A DNA stretch of 64,000 nucleotides from Lysobacter alkalisoli (GTDB lineage Bacteria; Pseudomonadota; Gammaproteobacteria; Xanthomonadales; Xanthomonadaceae), in assembly GCF_006547045.1 (NCBI RefSeq), contig NZ_CP041242.1:3110001-3174000 (forward strand), read 5' to 3'. Positions within the stretch are counted from its first letter, which is position 1, and the number at the start of each line of letters is the position of its first letter. The notes beneath the pieces are model-generated. The model did not search any database and was not told the origin of the DNA. It was given only the letters and a program-made list of their open reading frames with translations. Below are positions 8,877 to 18,172 of this stretch, piece after piece. A program made the translations under genes and the position numbers.

Positions 8877-10784
8877 TTATCGAGGCCCGTTCAACATCAG
8901 CCCACGGTAAATATCGACATACTGCCCAGCCATCGCGGCCGTGCTATCGCTTCGCCCATGGGTGATTTGCCAGCGGCGGACGTTACCGGCCTTGAGCACA
9001 CGTTCCGGCGTGGATTCACGGATGGCAACAAGTGCCTCAATCAGAGCCTGCGCGCTCGCCGGCGGCTGAAGCAGCCAGCCCCCCTCGTGTCGACCGATGC
9101 GCTCACCAACAGCCCCAAGCTCGATGCCCAGGACAGGGACCCCGCAAGACCAGCATTCCGTCAGGGTATGGCACCAGGTTTCTGGCCAGATGGACAGCAC
9201 GGCGGCGATATGCGGCCTGATCGCTGCCACCCGCTCGGCAAACTCTTCCCTCTCATACGGCCCATGATCGACCACGTGGCTGGCCAATCCAGGTCCAGCC
9301 TTGCCCAGCAGGTGAAACTCGAACTTCCCCGACGTATCCAGCTCCTTTGCTTGCTTGACCAGTTCCAATCCCTTCTGGAGGCCGATGTTTCCGGGCAGCA
9401 GGATGCGCAAGGGTTCACCTTGCCCGATGTCCGACAGGTCGGCCATCTGTGTGAATCGCTCGAAGTCCCGGCCGTGCGGAATGATGTGAAAATCCGATGA
9501 GCGTTGCACAAGCAGGGGGAGTGCGTTGGCGAGAATTTCCTTGGCGCTCGTGCTGGTGGTGATGTAGGCATCGCAACCTCCCAGCATTCCCTGCATGCGC
9601 TGTTTCCAATGCGCGAGCCAGGCCTCGTTCATTCCCGTATCGGTGGGATCGTTACGCCACAACGGATTGCGCGCACCTTCGGTCACGCCGGTCGAATGAT
9701 AGCTACCGTCTTCTCCAACCAAGGTGACGGAGGGGCAGATGGAATAAAAATCGTGAAAGGAATGGACGACAGGGATATCCAGACTCTTTGCCACGTCAAC
9801 CAGGTTCAGGCTGTGCCATGCGACATGACGGATGTGCAGCAGATCGATTCCCCAATCTACGAGGATACGGCGGACTATATCGTCGTACTCACTGCTGACA
9901 TGAGTGGCGAAGCGGACAGGCTCAGACAACGGATAGCGTTCGAGGGTCCTGTAATCGCTTCGGCCCACCTGCATGACCTCGACGCAATGGCGGTTGCACC
10001 ATAGTGCATAGCAGTCGTAGTCGCCGGCGACCGCACGCATCAGATCGGCGTTCGTTTGTGGCGTGCCTCCGACGCGGGTGGAAATCACGTACATGATGCG
10101 CGGCTTCGGCTTGCACCCACTCCGCGTCGCCCAATCCAGCTTGCGGGCGATCCGGTACCGGGCCAACTCGAAGTCGCGCGACAACGCGAGCGCGCGCTTG
10201 GCACCCGCAAGCTCCGGACACGCCCCCTCGACGCAGGCCTCGACCGAGACCTTCGGCTCATCGGACGGTTGCGAACCGGACTTGCCCACGTAGGTTGCAG
10301 GATCGACGCGATGACACCACCCGACCATCAACGCACGCATGCAGAACTCGTCTTCTCCCATGCCGCCTAAGGGTGATGCCCTGACATCGAACATGCCGAT
10401 ATCGTCGATCAAGGCGCGTTTCACATACAGGCAGAAGCCACCACCGATGGGCACCTCGAATGGCGTGCGGATCCGACAATCGGAAACGATCCTGGCCAAT
10501 GCTTCGACGTCGAGCCCTTCGGGCGCTTCATTGAGCCCTGGGCGCGGCACGGAGTACGCGCCTGCATTGTTGGAGACAGGCGTCACCGTTCCAGTGCGAT
10601 CCGTGCGATATGCCGCAATCTTGAGGTTGCGCAACCAATGTGGCCCAACCACCGTATCGCTTCCGAGAAGGACTACGTCATCGCTGCCGGCCAGCTCGCA
10701 AGCCATGTTGATGCTCCGGCTACGGCCCAGCCTCGACGAATTCCGAATCACATCGACACCGGGATTCTTGGCAAGGCGCAGCAA
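8877..10784 (-). CDS. Downstream part of a frameshifted glycosyltransferase: rest of GT2 domain plus GT4 domain
   Basis: This open frame begins at a TTG and encodes 635 residues. Residues 1-190 are the middle and end of a GT-A fold (VLLGSDTVVGPHWL gives the DxD-like site; GGMGEDEFCMRA follows). Residues about 228-620 are a GT-B domain (PRIMYVISTRVGG, VVHSFHDFYSICPS, LTECWSCGVPVLG). The GT2 beginning lies in the other frame, in the gene fragment at 10748-11689. The break coincides with a run of eight C, so the two pieces are almost certainly one gene of about 937 codons. Whether this fragment is translated alone is doubtful: the TTG lies mid-domain and I see no good ribosome site. Confidence 0.7.
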   Translation of the reverse strand: MLRLAKNPGVDVIRNSSRLGRSRSINMACELAGSDDVVLLGSDTVVGPHWLRNLKIAAYRTDRTGTVTPVSNNAGAYSVPRPGLNEAPEGLDVEALARIVSDCRIRTPFEVPIGGGFCLYVKRALIDDIGMFDVRASPLGGMGEDEFCMRALMVGWCHRVDPATYVGKSGSQPSDEPKVSVEACVEGACPELAGAKRALALSRDFELARYRIARKLDWATRSGCKPKPRIMYVISTRVGGTPQTNADLMRAVAGDYDCYALWCNRHCVEVMQVGRSDYRTLERYPLSEPVRFATHVSSEYDDIVRRILVDWGIDLLHIRHVAWHSLNLVDVAKSLDIPVVHSFHDFYSICPSVTLVGEDGSYHSTGVTEGARNPLWRNDPTDTGMNEAWLAHWKQRMQGMLGGCDAYITTSTSAKEILANALPLLVQRSSDFHIIPHGRDFERFTQMADLSDIGQGEPLRILLPGNIGLQKGLELVKQAKELDTSGKFEFHLLGKAGPGLASHVVDHGPYEREEFAERVAAIRPHIAAVLSIWPETWCHTLTECWSCGVPVLGIELGAVGERIGRHEGGWLLQPPASAQALIEALVAIRESTPERVLKAGNVRRWQITHGRSDSTAAMAGQYVDIYRGLMLNGPR

Positions 10785-11689
10785 CTCCTCATCAAGATCA
10801 TGCCCCCCCCAGAATCAACGACGACCAGCAACCGATTCGTCGCTCCGAGCGGCGTATGCCGGAGGACGCTATGGATGCTATCGAGCACTCCAGGGCCTGC
10901 GCTGGCCACCGGGACGATCACGGCTACCCGCACTGCACGGCAATCGATGATCCTGCCTGCAGACGCATGTGCGCCGGTGGCATGATGCGTCTCCCTTCCT
11001 TCCAGCACGCCCCTTGCCAGGTAGTGCTCCAATGGAGTCAGCCCCGATCGGGCCACATCGTCATACCTCGATGAATAGAATCCGCCGTCGAAAAATGCCG
11101 ATGTCCTGGTCATGCGGCTATCCGGACTCCGCAAATAGTGGACCAGCGGATTCGTGGCATCGTCGGGAGACTGGTAGGTGGCCCGATACATGCGGGTGGA
11201 GAACCAAGGGTTCGGCTGGCGCCCCTCCTTTGCACCGTACTTGACGTAATGCAACAGCGGATCGATGCCGTGCCTTGCGACATCCGGGTTGGCCTCAAGG
11301 TAGTAACTGCGATCGAACAGCAGACTCTCGCGCAGGACATCCATGTTGCCCTCGGCGCCTCCGCCTTCCTGTCCAGCCGTACTCGCATCGTCCCCCACCG
11401 GCTGTGAGTCCAGCACCGGAATGCACGTCCGACCTTCATGCCGCCCGAACGCAAGATAATGGACGAGCGGATTCATCCCTGCAGCAGCCACATCGGGATT
11501 GCTCTTCAGGTAGTCCCGGGCGCTGAATCCAGGGCCAGGATCGCGCAGCATGGCGCCTCCCATCCGGACATAGTGCTCCGCCGCGCTGACCCCAAGATGC
11601 CCAACATCGGGGTACCGCTGCATATACCACTGTGAGTCAAGGAGCCGCGATGATTCTACCAGCGCAATGTCGTCGGCGAGCAGGCGCAT
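10748..11689 (-). CDS. Upstream part of the same frameshifted glycosyltransferase: five repeats plus start of GT2 domain
   Basis: 313 codons. Residues about 15-235 carry five degenerate repeats (SQWYMQRYPDV, RDYLKSNPDV, RSYYLEANPDV, a shortened copy, GGFYSSRYDDV), each followed by a PLxHYL block. Residues from 254 (RVAVIVPVASAGPGVLDSI) start a GT2 domain, which then runs out of frame after VVVDSGGG. Restoring one G to the G8 run (minus strand) reads on as HDLDEELLRLAKNPG and joins the 8877-10784 frame without a gap. It is either a pseudogene, a phase-variable gene, or one with a sequencing indel at the homopolymer. Confidence 0.7.
   Translation of the reverse strand: MRLLADDIALVESSRLLDSQWYMQRYPDVGHLGVSAAEHYVRMGGAMLRDPGPGFSARDYLKSNPDVAAAGMNPLVHYLAFGRHEGRTCIPVLDSQPVGDDASTAGQEGGGAEGNMDVLRESLLFDRSYYLEANPDVARHGIDPLLHYVKYGAKEGRQPNPWFSTRMYRATYQSPDDATNPLVHYLRSPDSRMTRTSAFFDGGFYSSRYDDVARSGLTPLEHYLARGVLEGRETHHATGAHASAGRIIDCRAVRVAVIVPVASAGPGVLDSIHSVLRHTPLGATNRLLVVVDSGGGMILMRSCCALPRIPVSM
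10803..10810 (-). other. C8/G8 homopolymer at the frame switch of the glycosyltransferase
   Basis: Eight consecutive C on the plus strand (G8 in the coding sense). A tract of 9 G (or 6) would put the two open frames of the 8877-11689 gene in register; 8 does not. Such tracts are typical both of slipped-strand phase variation in glycan genes and of assembly indels. Confidence 0.75.
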
Positions 11690-11746
11690 TGGACAATCCC
11701 GTTCTACACTCCATCCAGAATACGGGGCACAGCTGACGGTTCCATT

Positions 11747-12145
11747 TCAGCGCGCCGCGGAAAGCAAGGTCTGCTTGATCGACGTGCTCGAAATATCCTC
11801 TGTGCGCGGCAGGTAGATCACCTCACAGTAATCGCCCAGGAAGTCGAACTCCCCTTTCCAGTCATCACCAATGACAAAGGCGTCTACTGCATACTTCTTC
11901 ACGTCGGAGACCTTCTGCTCCCATGTCTCCTCCGCAATCACGAGGTCAACATGCCGTATGGCCTCCAGCACCACCTTCCTGTTGCCGTAGTCAAGCAAGG
12001 AAGCCTTGTGTTTCTTGGCGTTGAAAGCATCTGTGGAAAGCCCGACGATCAAACGGTCTCCCAGTTCGCGCGCGCGTCGCAGCAAGTTGATGTGGCCAAC
12101 ATGCAGGATGTCGAAGGTTCCATAGGTAATGATGGTCCGCATCAT
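11747..12145 (-). CDS. tagD: Glycerol-3-phosphate cytidylyltransferase (TagD type)
   Basis: 132 residues, the normal size for TagD. The nucleotidyltransferase signature GTFDILHVGH is at residues 9-18, and RTEDISSTSIK near the C-terminus matches the family's RTxGISTTxI block. The reaction makes CDP-glycerol from CTP and glycerol 3-phosphate in the cytoplasm. The ATG at 12145 overlaps the stop of the upstream CDP-glycerol-transferase-like gene (ATGA), so donor synthesis and donor use are coupled. Related members use other alcohol phosphates (for example ribitol, or ethanolamine-like substrates), so glycerol is the likeliest but not the only reading. Confidence 0.85.
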   Translation of the reverse strand: MMRTIITYGTFDILHVGHINLLRRARELGDRLIVGLSTDAFNAKKHKASLLDYGNRKVVLEAIRHVDLVIAEETWEQKVSDVKKYAVDAFVIGDDWKGEFDFLGDYCEVIYLPRTEDISSTSIKQTLLSAAR

Positions 12146-14871
12146 AGTCTCCAGTCCGTCTCAACGTCGTCGCGGACGTAGAGCTGCCTGACCCTCTTGG
12201 CGACCCGCCAGGCATTCCCGTCGTCAATGTGATCGAAGAACAACTTTCGCTTCCAGCCGTAGCTCTCCATCTCCAGCTCATCGCGCGGCGTGAAGACCCT
12301 TTCCAGGGCGGTCATGAGCTGCGGGAAGTCCCGACATACGGGCCCCGGGAACACATGCTCCATGTCATAGAAAAGCCCGCGCTCCGCATTCGCATAACTG
12401 TCATGATCGTATGCAAAGCTGATCATGGGGCGCTCAGTCAGCATGAAATCAATGAAACAGCTTGAATAGTCGGTGATCAATGCACTGGCCAACCGGTACA
12501 GCATCTCGACATCGGGGAACCTGCGGTCCGACAGATCGATGGTGTCGACGCCACGCAACTGGCTGTAATAGTTCCGGGCCTGGTCGGCCATGTGCTCTCG
12601 CACCCCAAGCACCGCATTGTTGTCACCCAGCCATGCATGCAGATGGGCAAGCTCGCTTGGAGAGAAACGATAATAGGCATCCTGCTGGTCGGCCTTGAAG
12701 GTGGGCACGAAGAGGATCAAGCGGCGCCCCGCACACAAGTCCTTCAACCGCTCGTACTGCACTCGCAGGTCGCTTGGCAGCTGATCGAAGTCGCGCACGA
12801 TGAAATCGTTTCGCGGCAGGCCTGTGCACCACACCTTGTTGTAGCTCAGTGGATAGAACGCAGATGCCATGGCCATGCTGTCGATCTTCGACGAACTGAT
12901 CACCGCCCGGCATTTTGCGTGTTCCCCACCAATCGCCCTGAGCTTGTCCTGCATGTCAAGGGACGCATAGCCGATGCGCTTCAGCGGGACGCCATGCCAC
13001 AAGTTGATCAGGTTGTGCAGCGAAGACGAAACAGGAAACACGAGGTTGCGGCTGGGGCTGTGCTTGATGAAGATCTGTCGGGCACGCAGCAGGTGGTATT
13101 GACCCTCCGGGCTGCGCAGCGGAACCACGGTTACGTTCTCGCCATCAATTTCAATGTTCTTGCCGCGTGTCAGCACGACCTTCTTGATTGAAGGGTCGCT
13201 GCGCACTTCCTCGAACAAGGCACGTTCGTTGCCCGCGAACGTGTTGTTGAACGCACAGGCCGGAAATGCCCACCAATGATCGAACTTCGGCGTTTCCTGG
13301 TCCGCCTTCTTGAACTCCTCGTCATTCAGCATCTTTGGCACGACTACCTGCCCGCGGGCATCTTCCACGATCCGGAAGCTGCGAATCAGCTTGTCATGGT
13401 CCGAGACCCTCCACAGATTGCGCTCCATCATGTCGACGTCCGCATCGGGGACCAGATTGCGTATCGTCTTCTTCCAACCGGCCAGTCCCGGCGTGTCGTA
13501 GTGGTTCTCGGAAAGGAAGTAGCGCTTGAGGAACGGATAGCCATCCCTGATCAAGTCGAAGTGATAGCGCGTGTAGATTGGATGGAAGGGATAGAGCCGG
13601 TCGATGAATGTATCGAACGCAAATTGCTTGCCGATCAGATAATGAGTGAAGCCGATCTCGTATTTCTGGATTATGCGGAGTTTGGATTTCTGAGGACGTA
13701 CGGCATCGAGCAGGCGACGAAAACCGGCGTCCTGTACCACGGGTTGCCGGTAGACCACAAAATAAGAACCGACATGGAAGTCGTAGAGGTAATCGTCCTC
13801 GTAGCCATCGACAAGCCGCGTCTTCACCTCATTGAGTGGAATGGGCTGTGAGAACTGGTTGGACGGGTTGTCGCGGGTTCGTGCCAACCCCTTCGTGGCC
13901 TGCATCCCCCACCAGTCGCAGGCCTTGTCGTCCATCCTTGCGAAGACCGATCCAAGCTCACTCAACAGATAGCTGCTGTCATTGACCAACAGCAGCTCGT
14001 CATACCTTTCGATGAGATCCCAACCCACGTAATCCCTGGCCAGTGCCGACCATGAGCCAAAGTCATAGGCACCGTGGCGATGGGCCCAACAGCCCTTGGT
14101 GTACGGTCGCAGCTTGTCCAGCTCGCCATCCTGCATGGCGCAGTCGGCCAGGTAATACACATCGGCGTAGCGGCTCAGCTCGCGCAGGAAGGTCACTACA
14201 TAGTCGTCGACAATGCCATCCGGGTCGTAGCCAGCGAACAGACAGATGCGGCGCACCTGTGCTCCTGGTCGATGGGCGTGGCCAGCTCCCGGGACATAAG
14301 GCTTCGGGTGTTCTCGATAACCGGCGACCTGCCCAATCAGCGCGTAATGCACCAGTGGATTGATGACTTCGCGCGCGGGATCCAGATAGGTCACCCAATA
14401 CCACCAGACATCGAAACCAGGCCGAGGCCTGCGCAGATCCCGCCAGCCGTACCGGCAGAAGTGGTACAGCGGATCGACGCCCTTGGCGGCCACATCCGGG
14501 TTGTGGTCCAGGTAGTAGTTCGCATCGAACAGGCCACTGGCCGCGATCAGGTCGATTTCGGCCTGCAGTTGCGGGTCGTCGTCAGCTGGCAAGTCAGTTG
14601 CCTGGGAGGACGGGATAACCTTCCTCTGGTTGAGCCCGTCGAGGAACGGGTTAGGCGCGATGCCCTGGCGCACCCCGAAAGTCAGGTAGTGGCGCAGCGG
14701 GTCGGCATCGCCGGCAGCGGCTTCCGGACAGCGCTCCAGATACCAGTCCCGATCGAACCACCCGGACCGCTGCAGGAACGCTTTGCATGCCAGGATGACC
14801 CCGGCGCCTTCGGGCGAATGCGCCTTCATCGGAACGGCGCGTTCAGCGTCGATGATGTCCCCGGCACTCAT
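12142..14871 (-). CDS. Large transferase: repeats + rhamnan-synthesis F (RgpF) domain + CDP-glycerol glycerophosphotransferase (TagB/TagF) domain
   Basis: 909 residues. Residues about 30-185 contain three cluster repeats (RDWYLERCPEA, ANYYLDHNPDV, and a shortened copy with NPLVHYAL). Residues about 205-540 resemble RgpF-type glycosyltransferases (RRICLFAGYDPDGIVDDYV, DELLLVNDSSYLL). Residues about 550-905 have TagB/TagF hallmarks, LINLWHGVPLKRIGYAS and ITDYSSCFIDFMLTERP. It probably adds a sugar and then glycerol phosphate to a surface glycan. The ATG at 14871 overlaps the previous stop (ATGA); codons upstream lie inside that gene. The following tagD supplies the donor. Confidence 0.85.
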   Translation of the reverse strand: MSAGDIIDAERAVPMKAHSPEGAGVILACKAFLQRSGWFDRDWYLERCPEAAAGDADPLRHYLTFGVRQGIAPNPFLDGLNQRKVIPSSQATDLPADDDPQLQAEIDLIAASGLFDANYYLDHNPDVAAKGVDPLYHFCRYGWRDLRRPRPGFDVWWYWVTYLDPAREVINPLVHYALIGQVAGYREHPKPYVPGAGHAHRPGAQVRRICLFAGYDPDGIVDDYVVTFLRELSRYADVYYLADCAMQDGELDKLRPYTKGCWAHRHGAYDFGSWSALARDYVGWDLIERYDELLLVNDSSYLLSELGSVFARMDDKACDWWGMQATKGLARTRDNPSNQFSQPIPLNEVKTRLVDGYEDDYLYDFHVGSYFVVYRQPVVQDAGFRRLLDAVRPQKSKLRIIQKYEIGFTHYLIGKQFAFDTFIDRLYPFHPIYTRYHFDLIRDGYPFLKRYFLSENHYDTPGLAGWKKTIRNLVPDADVDMMERNLWRVSDHDKLIRSFRIVEDARGQVVVPKMLNDEEFKKADQETPKFDHWWAFPACAFNNTFAGNERALFEEVRSDPSIKKVVLTRGKNIEIDGENVTVVPLRSPEGQYHLLRARQIFIKHSPSRNLVFPVSSSLHNLINLWHGVPLKRIGYASLDMQDKLRAIGGEHAKCRAVISSSKIDSMAMASAFYPLSYNKVWCTGLPRNDFIVRDFDQLPSDLRVQYERLKDLCAGRRLILFVPTFKADQQDAYYRFSPSELAHLHAWLGDNNAVLGVREHMADQARNYYSQLRGVDTIDLSDRRFPDVEMLYRLASALITDYSSCFIDFMLTERPMISFAYDHDSYANAERGLFYDMEHVFPGPVCRDFPQLMTALERVFTPRDELEMESYGWKRKLFFDHIDDGNAWRVAKRVRQLYVRDDVETDWRL

Positions 14872-15440
14872 GCCGGCGACTTCAGCTGCGACTGCAGGTA
14901 GTGGACGAGCGGATTGACCCCGGACTGCTCGCACTCGGGGTGTTGTGCGAGGTAGTCGCGCGTGCTGAATTCTGGACCCGGATCCCGGCCCTCGCGCGCG
15001 CCGCACAGGAGGTAGTGGGTGGCGGGGCTGATACCCGCCGACACCACATCGGCGTTCTGCTTCAAGTACCACGCTGCCTGGAACAGCGACGACGACTCGA
15101 TCAGGCGCGTGTGCTCAGCTTCCGCCAGGGCGGCCGTCGACCGCCATCTCTGGAGCAGGCTGCGCAACCACGGCCATCGCGAAATCAGGAACCGACGCCA
15201 GGTAATTGGGCTGCGGGGTTCATGCATTTCCCAGTAGGCACGCGAGAGGTGCTCGGCCAAGCCTTCAGCTAGGTACGTCGAGACTACTTCCACGCTGGTG
15301 CTTTCGGCGCGCCACTGGCTACACTGCTCCATCAGCGGTTCCTGCATCTGACGTACCTGCGCGAGCTCGCGCTGACAAAGCAGCAGCGCCTCGGAAAGCT
15401 TGAGATTTTCGCGTTGCACTGTATCGATTGTCGGTAGCAC
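14868..15440 (-). CDS. Small coiled-coil protein with two WYL-type repeats, function unknown
   Basis: 190 residues from a GTG at 15440, which has AGGAG six to seven bases upstream; this is better supported than the start at 15500. Residues about 5-60 are a probable short coiled coil (RENLKLSEALLLCQREL). Residues 70-110 are basic and aromatic. Residues about 118-185 hold two cluster repeats (QAAWYLKQNADV and TRDYLAQHPEC, the second ending NPLVHYLQSQ). No enzymatic motif is visible. Because the only recognisable part is the repeat also found in its enzyme neighbours, it could be an adaptor holding them together, but that is inference. Confidence 0.65.
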   Translation of the reverse strand: MLPTIDTVQRENLKLSEALLLCQRELAQVRQMQEPLMEQCSQWRAESTSVEVVSTYLAEGLAEHLSRAYWEMHEPRSPITWRRFLISRWPWLRSLLQRWRSTAALAEAEHTRLIESSSLFQAAWYLKQNADVVSAGISPATHYLLCGAREGRDPGPEFSTRDYLAQHPECEQSGVNPLVHYLQSQLKSPA

Positions 15441-15539
15441 TGGTTTCTCCTGCCGTGGTCGCACCGGCCGCTCATGATCGCCGCCATGTCGCCCAACCAC
15501 ACGTTAGCCTTCAGGACTCATCGGGGAGCACTACGCCCT

Positions 15540-17732
15540 TCACGAACTGGGCAATCCAGAGTGACCGGGCTCGACGGTCCTCGTCACAGCGACAAGCGCC
15601 CCGTCCTCGCCTTCCACGACCGTGCGGTATTCTGTCTGCTGTATCCGTACATCGCGATTCGCGCGTTCGCGGGCCGGATTGGACCAGTTGCTGATCGCCG
15701 AGCCATCAGCACTGGCCCGATACGCCTCAGCATGCTCGTGGGGATACCAGTCCAGGTGCCGTGCGTCGAACGGGTAGTACATCCTGACACCCTGCCTGAG
15801 CCGTCGGAAGGGTTCACCTGCTCGGTACACTGCAAGGGTGGTGTCGATGGGAGCACGCTGGAACGCGAGCCGGCGCCCCCGACCAGTGCCCATTGCGGCT
15901 CCTTGGACCAGAACCGGCGGATGTGGCGGTTGAGCATCGCGTTGTAGAGCGGATAGGAACTTGGCACGTCGTCGATGCGGAGCATCGGGCCAACACATTC
16001 GACGTCAGGCATCGCTTGCAGAACATCCAGGTAGACCTGAAGCGTCGCAGGAGAACTCTCCGCGATAGACACGTCGCAGTCCGAGACAGCGTACGGTGAG
16101 GCAGGCCGAGTCTGAAAAATCCTCTGTACGGATTCGTCCACAAGGTTGAGCTCCTTGGGCGAGCTAATCTTGGAACGTCGAAAAACCACCACGCCTTCGT
16201 TTTCAAGCTGCGTGAGTATTCCACAGGTCTCGGGATCATCACTCCCGTTGTCGTGAATGAAGATGTCGACAGGAATGCTCTGACTCCGGTAGCCGTCGAC
16301 CACCCTGCGCAACATTGAGCCCCGGTTGAATGATATGAGAACCACGGGCAATCTGAAATCTGGCGATGCAGCGGACCGTGAGTCCTCTGAGCTCGCCGGG
16401 CTCGGAGCGCGGAGCACCACCCCCACGTCCGCCGCGCTTCGCGACTGCAATGGGCCAAGGACGGAATACGGGAACGCGTCGATCAGGGCGGCCGCGTCGA
16501 AGTTGCTTCGCGGAACTCTAGCCTTCTTCGCGATGGCCGCAAAATCAGCGCTCTTCAATTCTTCTACAGTCAACGTAGTGGCTGCAACGTTGTCTCGATC
16601 AAGCGTAGTGAAAAAGTCTTCAAACTTGAACGCATCGCCTGCAAGTTGCTTATCGGCGATCCGCAGCCACACCCATGGCACGCCATAAGCCTGGGCAACA
16701 ATGAGTCCATGAAGCGAGGTAGAGATGACCGCTCGAGAGTTGGCGAGCTCCGTCACGACGGTTTCTGCGTCACGCTGCACGTCGACGAGACGTGCGTGCC
16801 CCCGCAAATCGGCTCGGCCGGCAATGTCCTTCATATGCAGGTAGTGAGGGCACACCGTATAGGCCGCGTCCACAGCAGATTCCGTTGAAGGCGCGTACAG
16901 GCGCTCCAGGAGCAAGGCTGGATCTCCGTAAACCTCAGGAACTTCCCAACCGAGCTGGGTGATCAACTCATGACGGGTGCGCTTGCCGCGGACCGCGAGA
17001 ATGTGCTTCGGCACGCGGCCCTTCAACCGTTCTCGTGTACTCGCAGTAAGTGGAGCTATCAACCCCGACCCCAGATCGTTGTACCGGGACGTTGGAGCGA
17101 TGTGATCAAGGATCCGACGCCGACAAGCGCGTTGCCTGCGTTGGGGAGGCCAATGGTGTTATGGCTCGGCCTCCCGGAGAGCATCTCAACGATCCAGGGG
17201 CCAATCAGATCGCCGAAGTTTCGGCGATGATCCACCAATATGATGGGATACTGCGCGGCGGCGCCCACGGCGACGGCGTGGACATTGCAGTGTTAGCTCT
17301 CTGCAGATGGCCGACCGCATCGATTGCAATTGTGTCGATTGGCGTCGAATGGCGCCACCACTTCAGCTCGATGCGCCTGTTGCTATCGATCAGCTTGCCG
17401 AACGCGCCGCATCTCTTCCGAATGCTGTGGCGGGACGAGTCGTCACGTCCAACGATCGCCACGCTGACGCCCCGTTCCGTTACACGGAAGTCGAAAGCGT
17501 AGCGGATTCCCTCGGACGACCTGTAGTCGAGTGTCAGGATATCGTCCTGGAAGAACCATAGTTTCTGAAAGCCTGCCGCAATCCTGACCTTGGGATTGAT
17601 CAGTGCTACCAAACGAGACAAGGTCTCGCGGGGTCCAGCGGCGCGATCGGGTGGACGATCACCGACTTGACAGATCGGCTTGGAGTGGTCCTGTGCCAAT
17701 GTGGGTCTGCTCATTCTGGGCGGGGTTTCCAT
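15540..17732 (-). pseudogene. Broken polysaccharide pyruvyl transferase + glycosyltransferase gene
   Basis: The coding signal runs through four segments in three frames. At 17205-17732 there is an N-terminal region of unknown fold (FQKLWFFQDDILTLDYRSSEG). At 17059-17268 a pyruvyl-transferase start is seen (NFGDLIGPWIVEMLSG, ending TTIWGRG). At 15868-17062 the pyruvyl transferase continues (LIAPLTAST, AVISTSLHGLIVAQAYGVP) and is followed by a GT-A domain (VVLISFNRGSMLRRV, SDCDVSI). At 15540-15868 lies its C-terminus (APIDTTLAVYRAGEPF). The TTIWG/RGLIAPL junction is restored by one T near 17063. Three breaks make it non-functional as written. It may once have added pyruvate ketals. Sequencing indels are the alternative. 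Confidence 0.65.
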
Positions 17733-18172
17733 CGACGGTCGGCAGAACCGTCGTCGTCGTCGTCGTCGATGATCTCGAGGTTGAGGCAGCTCCGCTCAAC
17801 CATCGAACTCAGGTACTCAGGCAGTCAATATCCCCGGTCCGAACCGGGAGCTTATTCTCAATACTGACTTGCACAGTTCAAATTACGGACTCATTGCTGG
17901 GTATCTTATATTTTCATGCAGACACCGTCATATGATCGTGTGCTCAATCCAGCATGGCCGTCCTCAGCCGCTCGACAACCTCTTCTGAAAGGAGCAACGG
18001 CGCACCCACATGCCCGGGTTCTAATCCACCGAGCACCTGCAGGTCCGAAGGATTTTCCGTATCCAGACCTTCAGACAGTTTGAAAACCGACGACTTCGAT
18101 AATATAACCGCCATTGTCTTGGCCCGCCAATTTCGAGACACCATCGCAGGCTTTCGCTCTCCGCCCCGAGGG
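17733..18172. other. Gene-poor, lower-GC 440-bp gap in the glycan cluster
   Basis: No convincing gene. It holds a six-unit CGT repeat (17749-17766; six Asp if read on the minus strand after VERSCLNLEII), which may be the remnant start of the broken gene downstream. A minus-strand frame at 17944-18144 (about 66 codons, ending EEVVERLRTAMLD) looks protein-like but lacks a good ribosome site and any recognisable domain. It may be the leftover end of a deleted gene. Confidence 0.4.

Noticed and set aside
17749-17768. CGT trinucleotide run as a microsatellite of interest
   Set aside because: Only six units, within a stretch that may once have been coding (six Asp); no evidence of variability.
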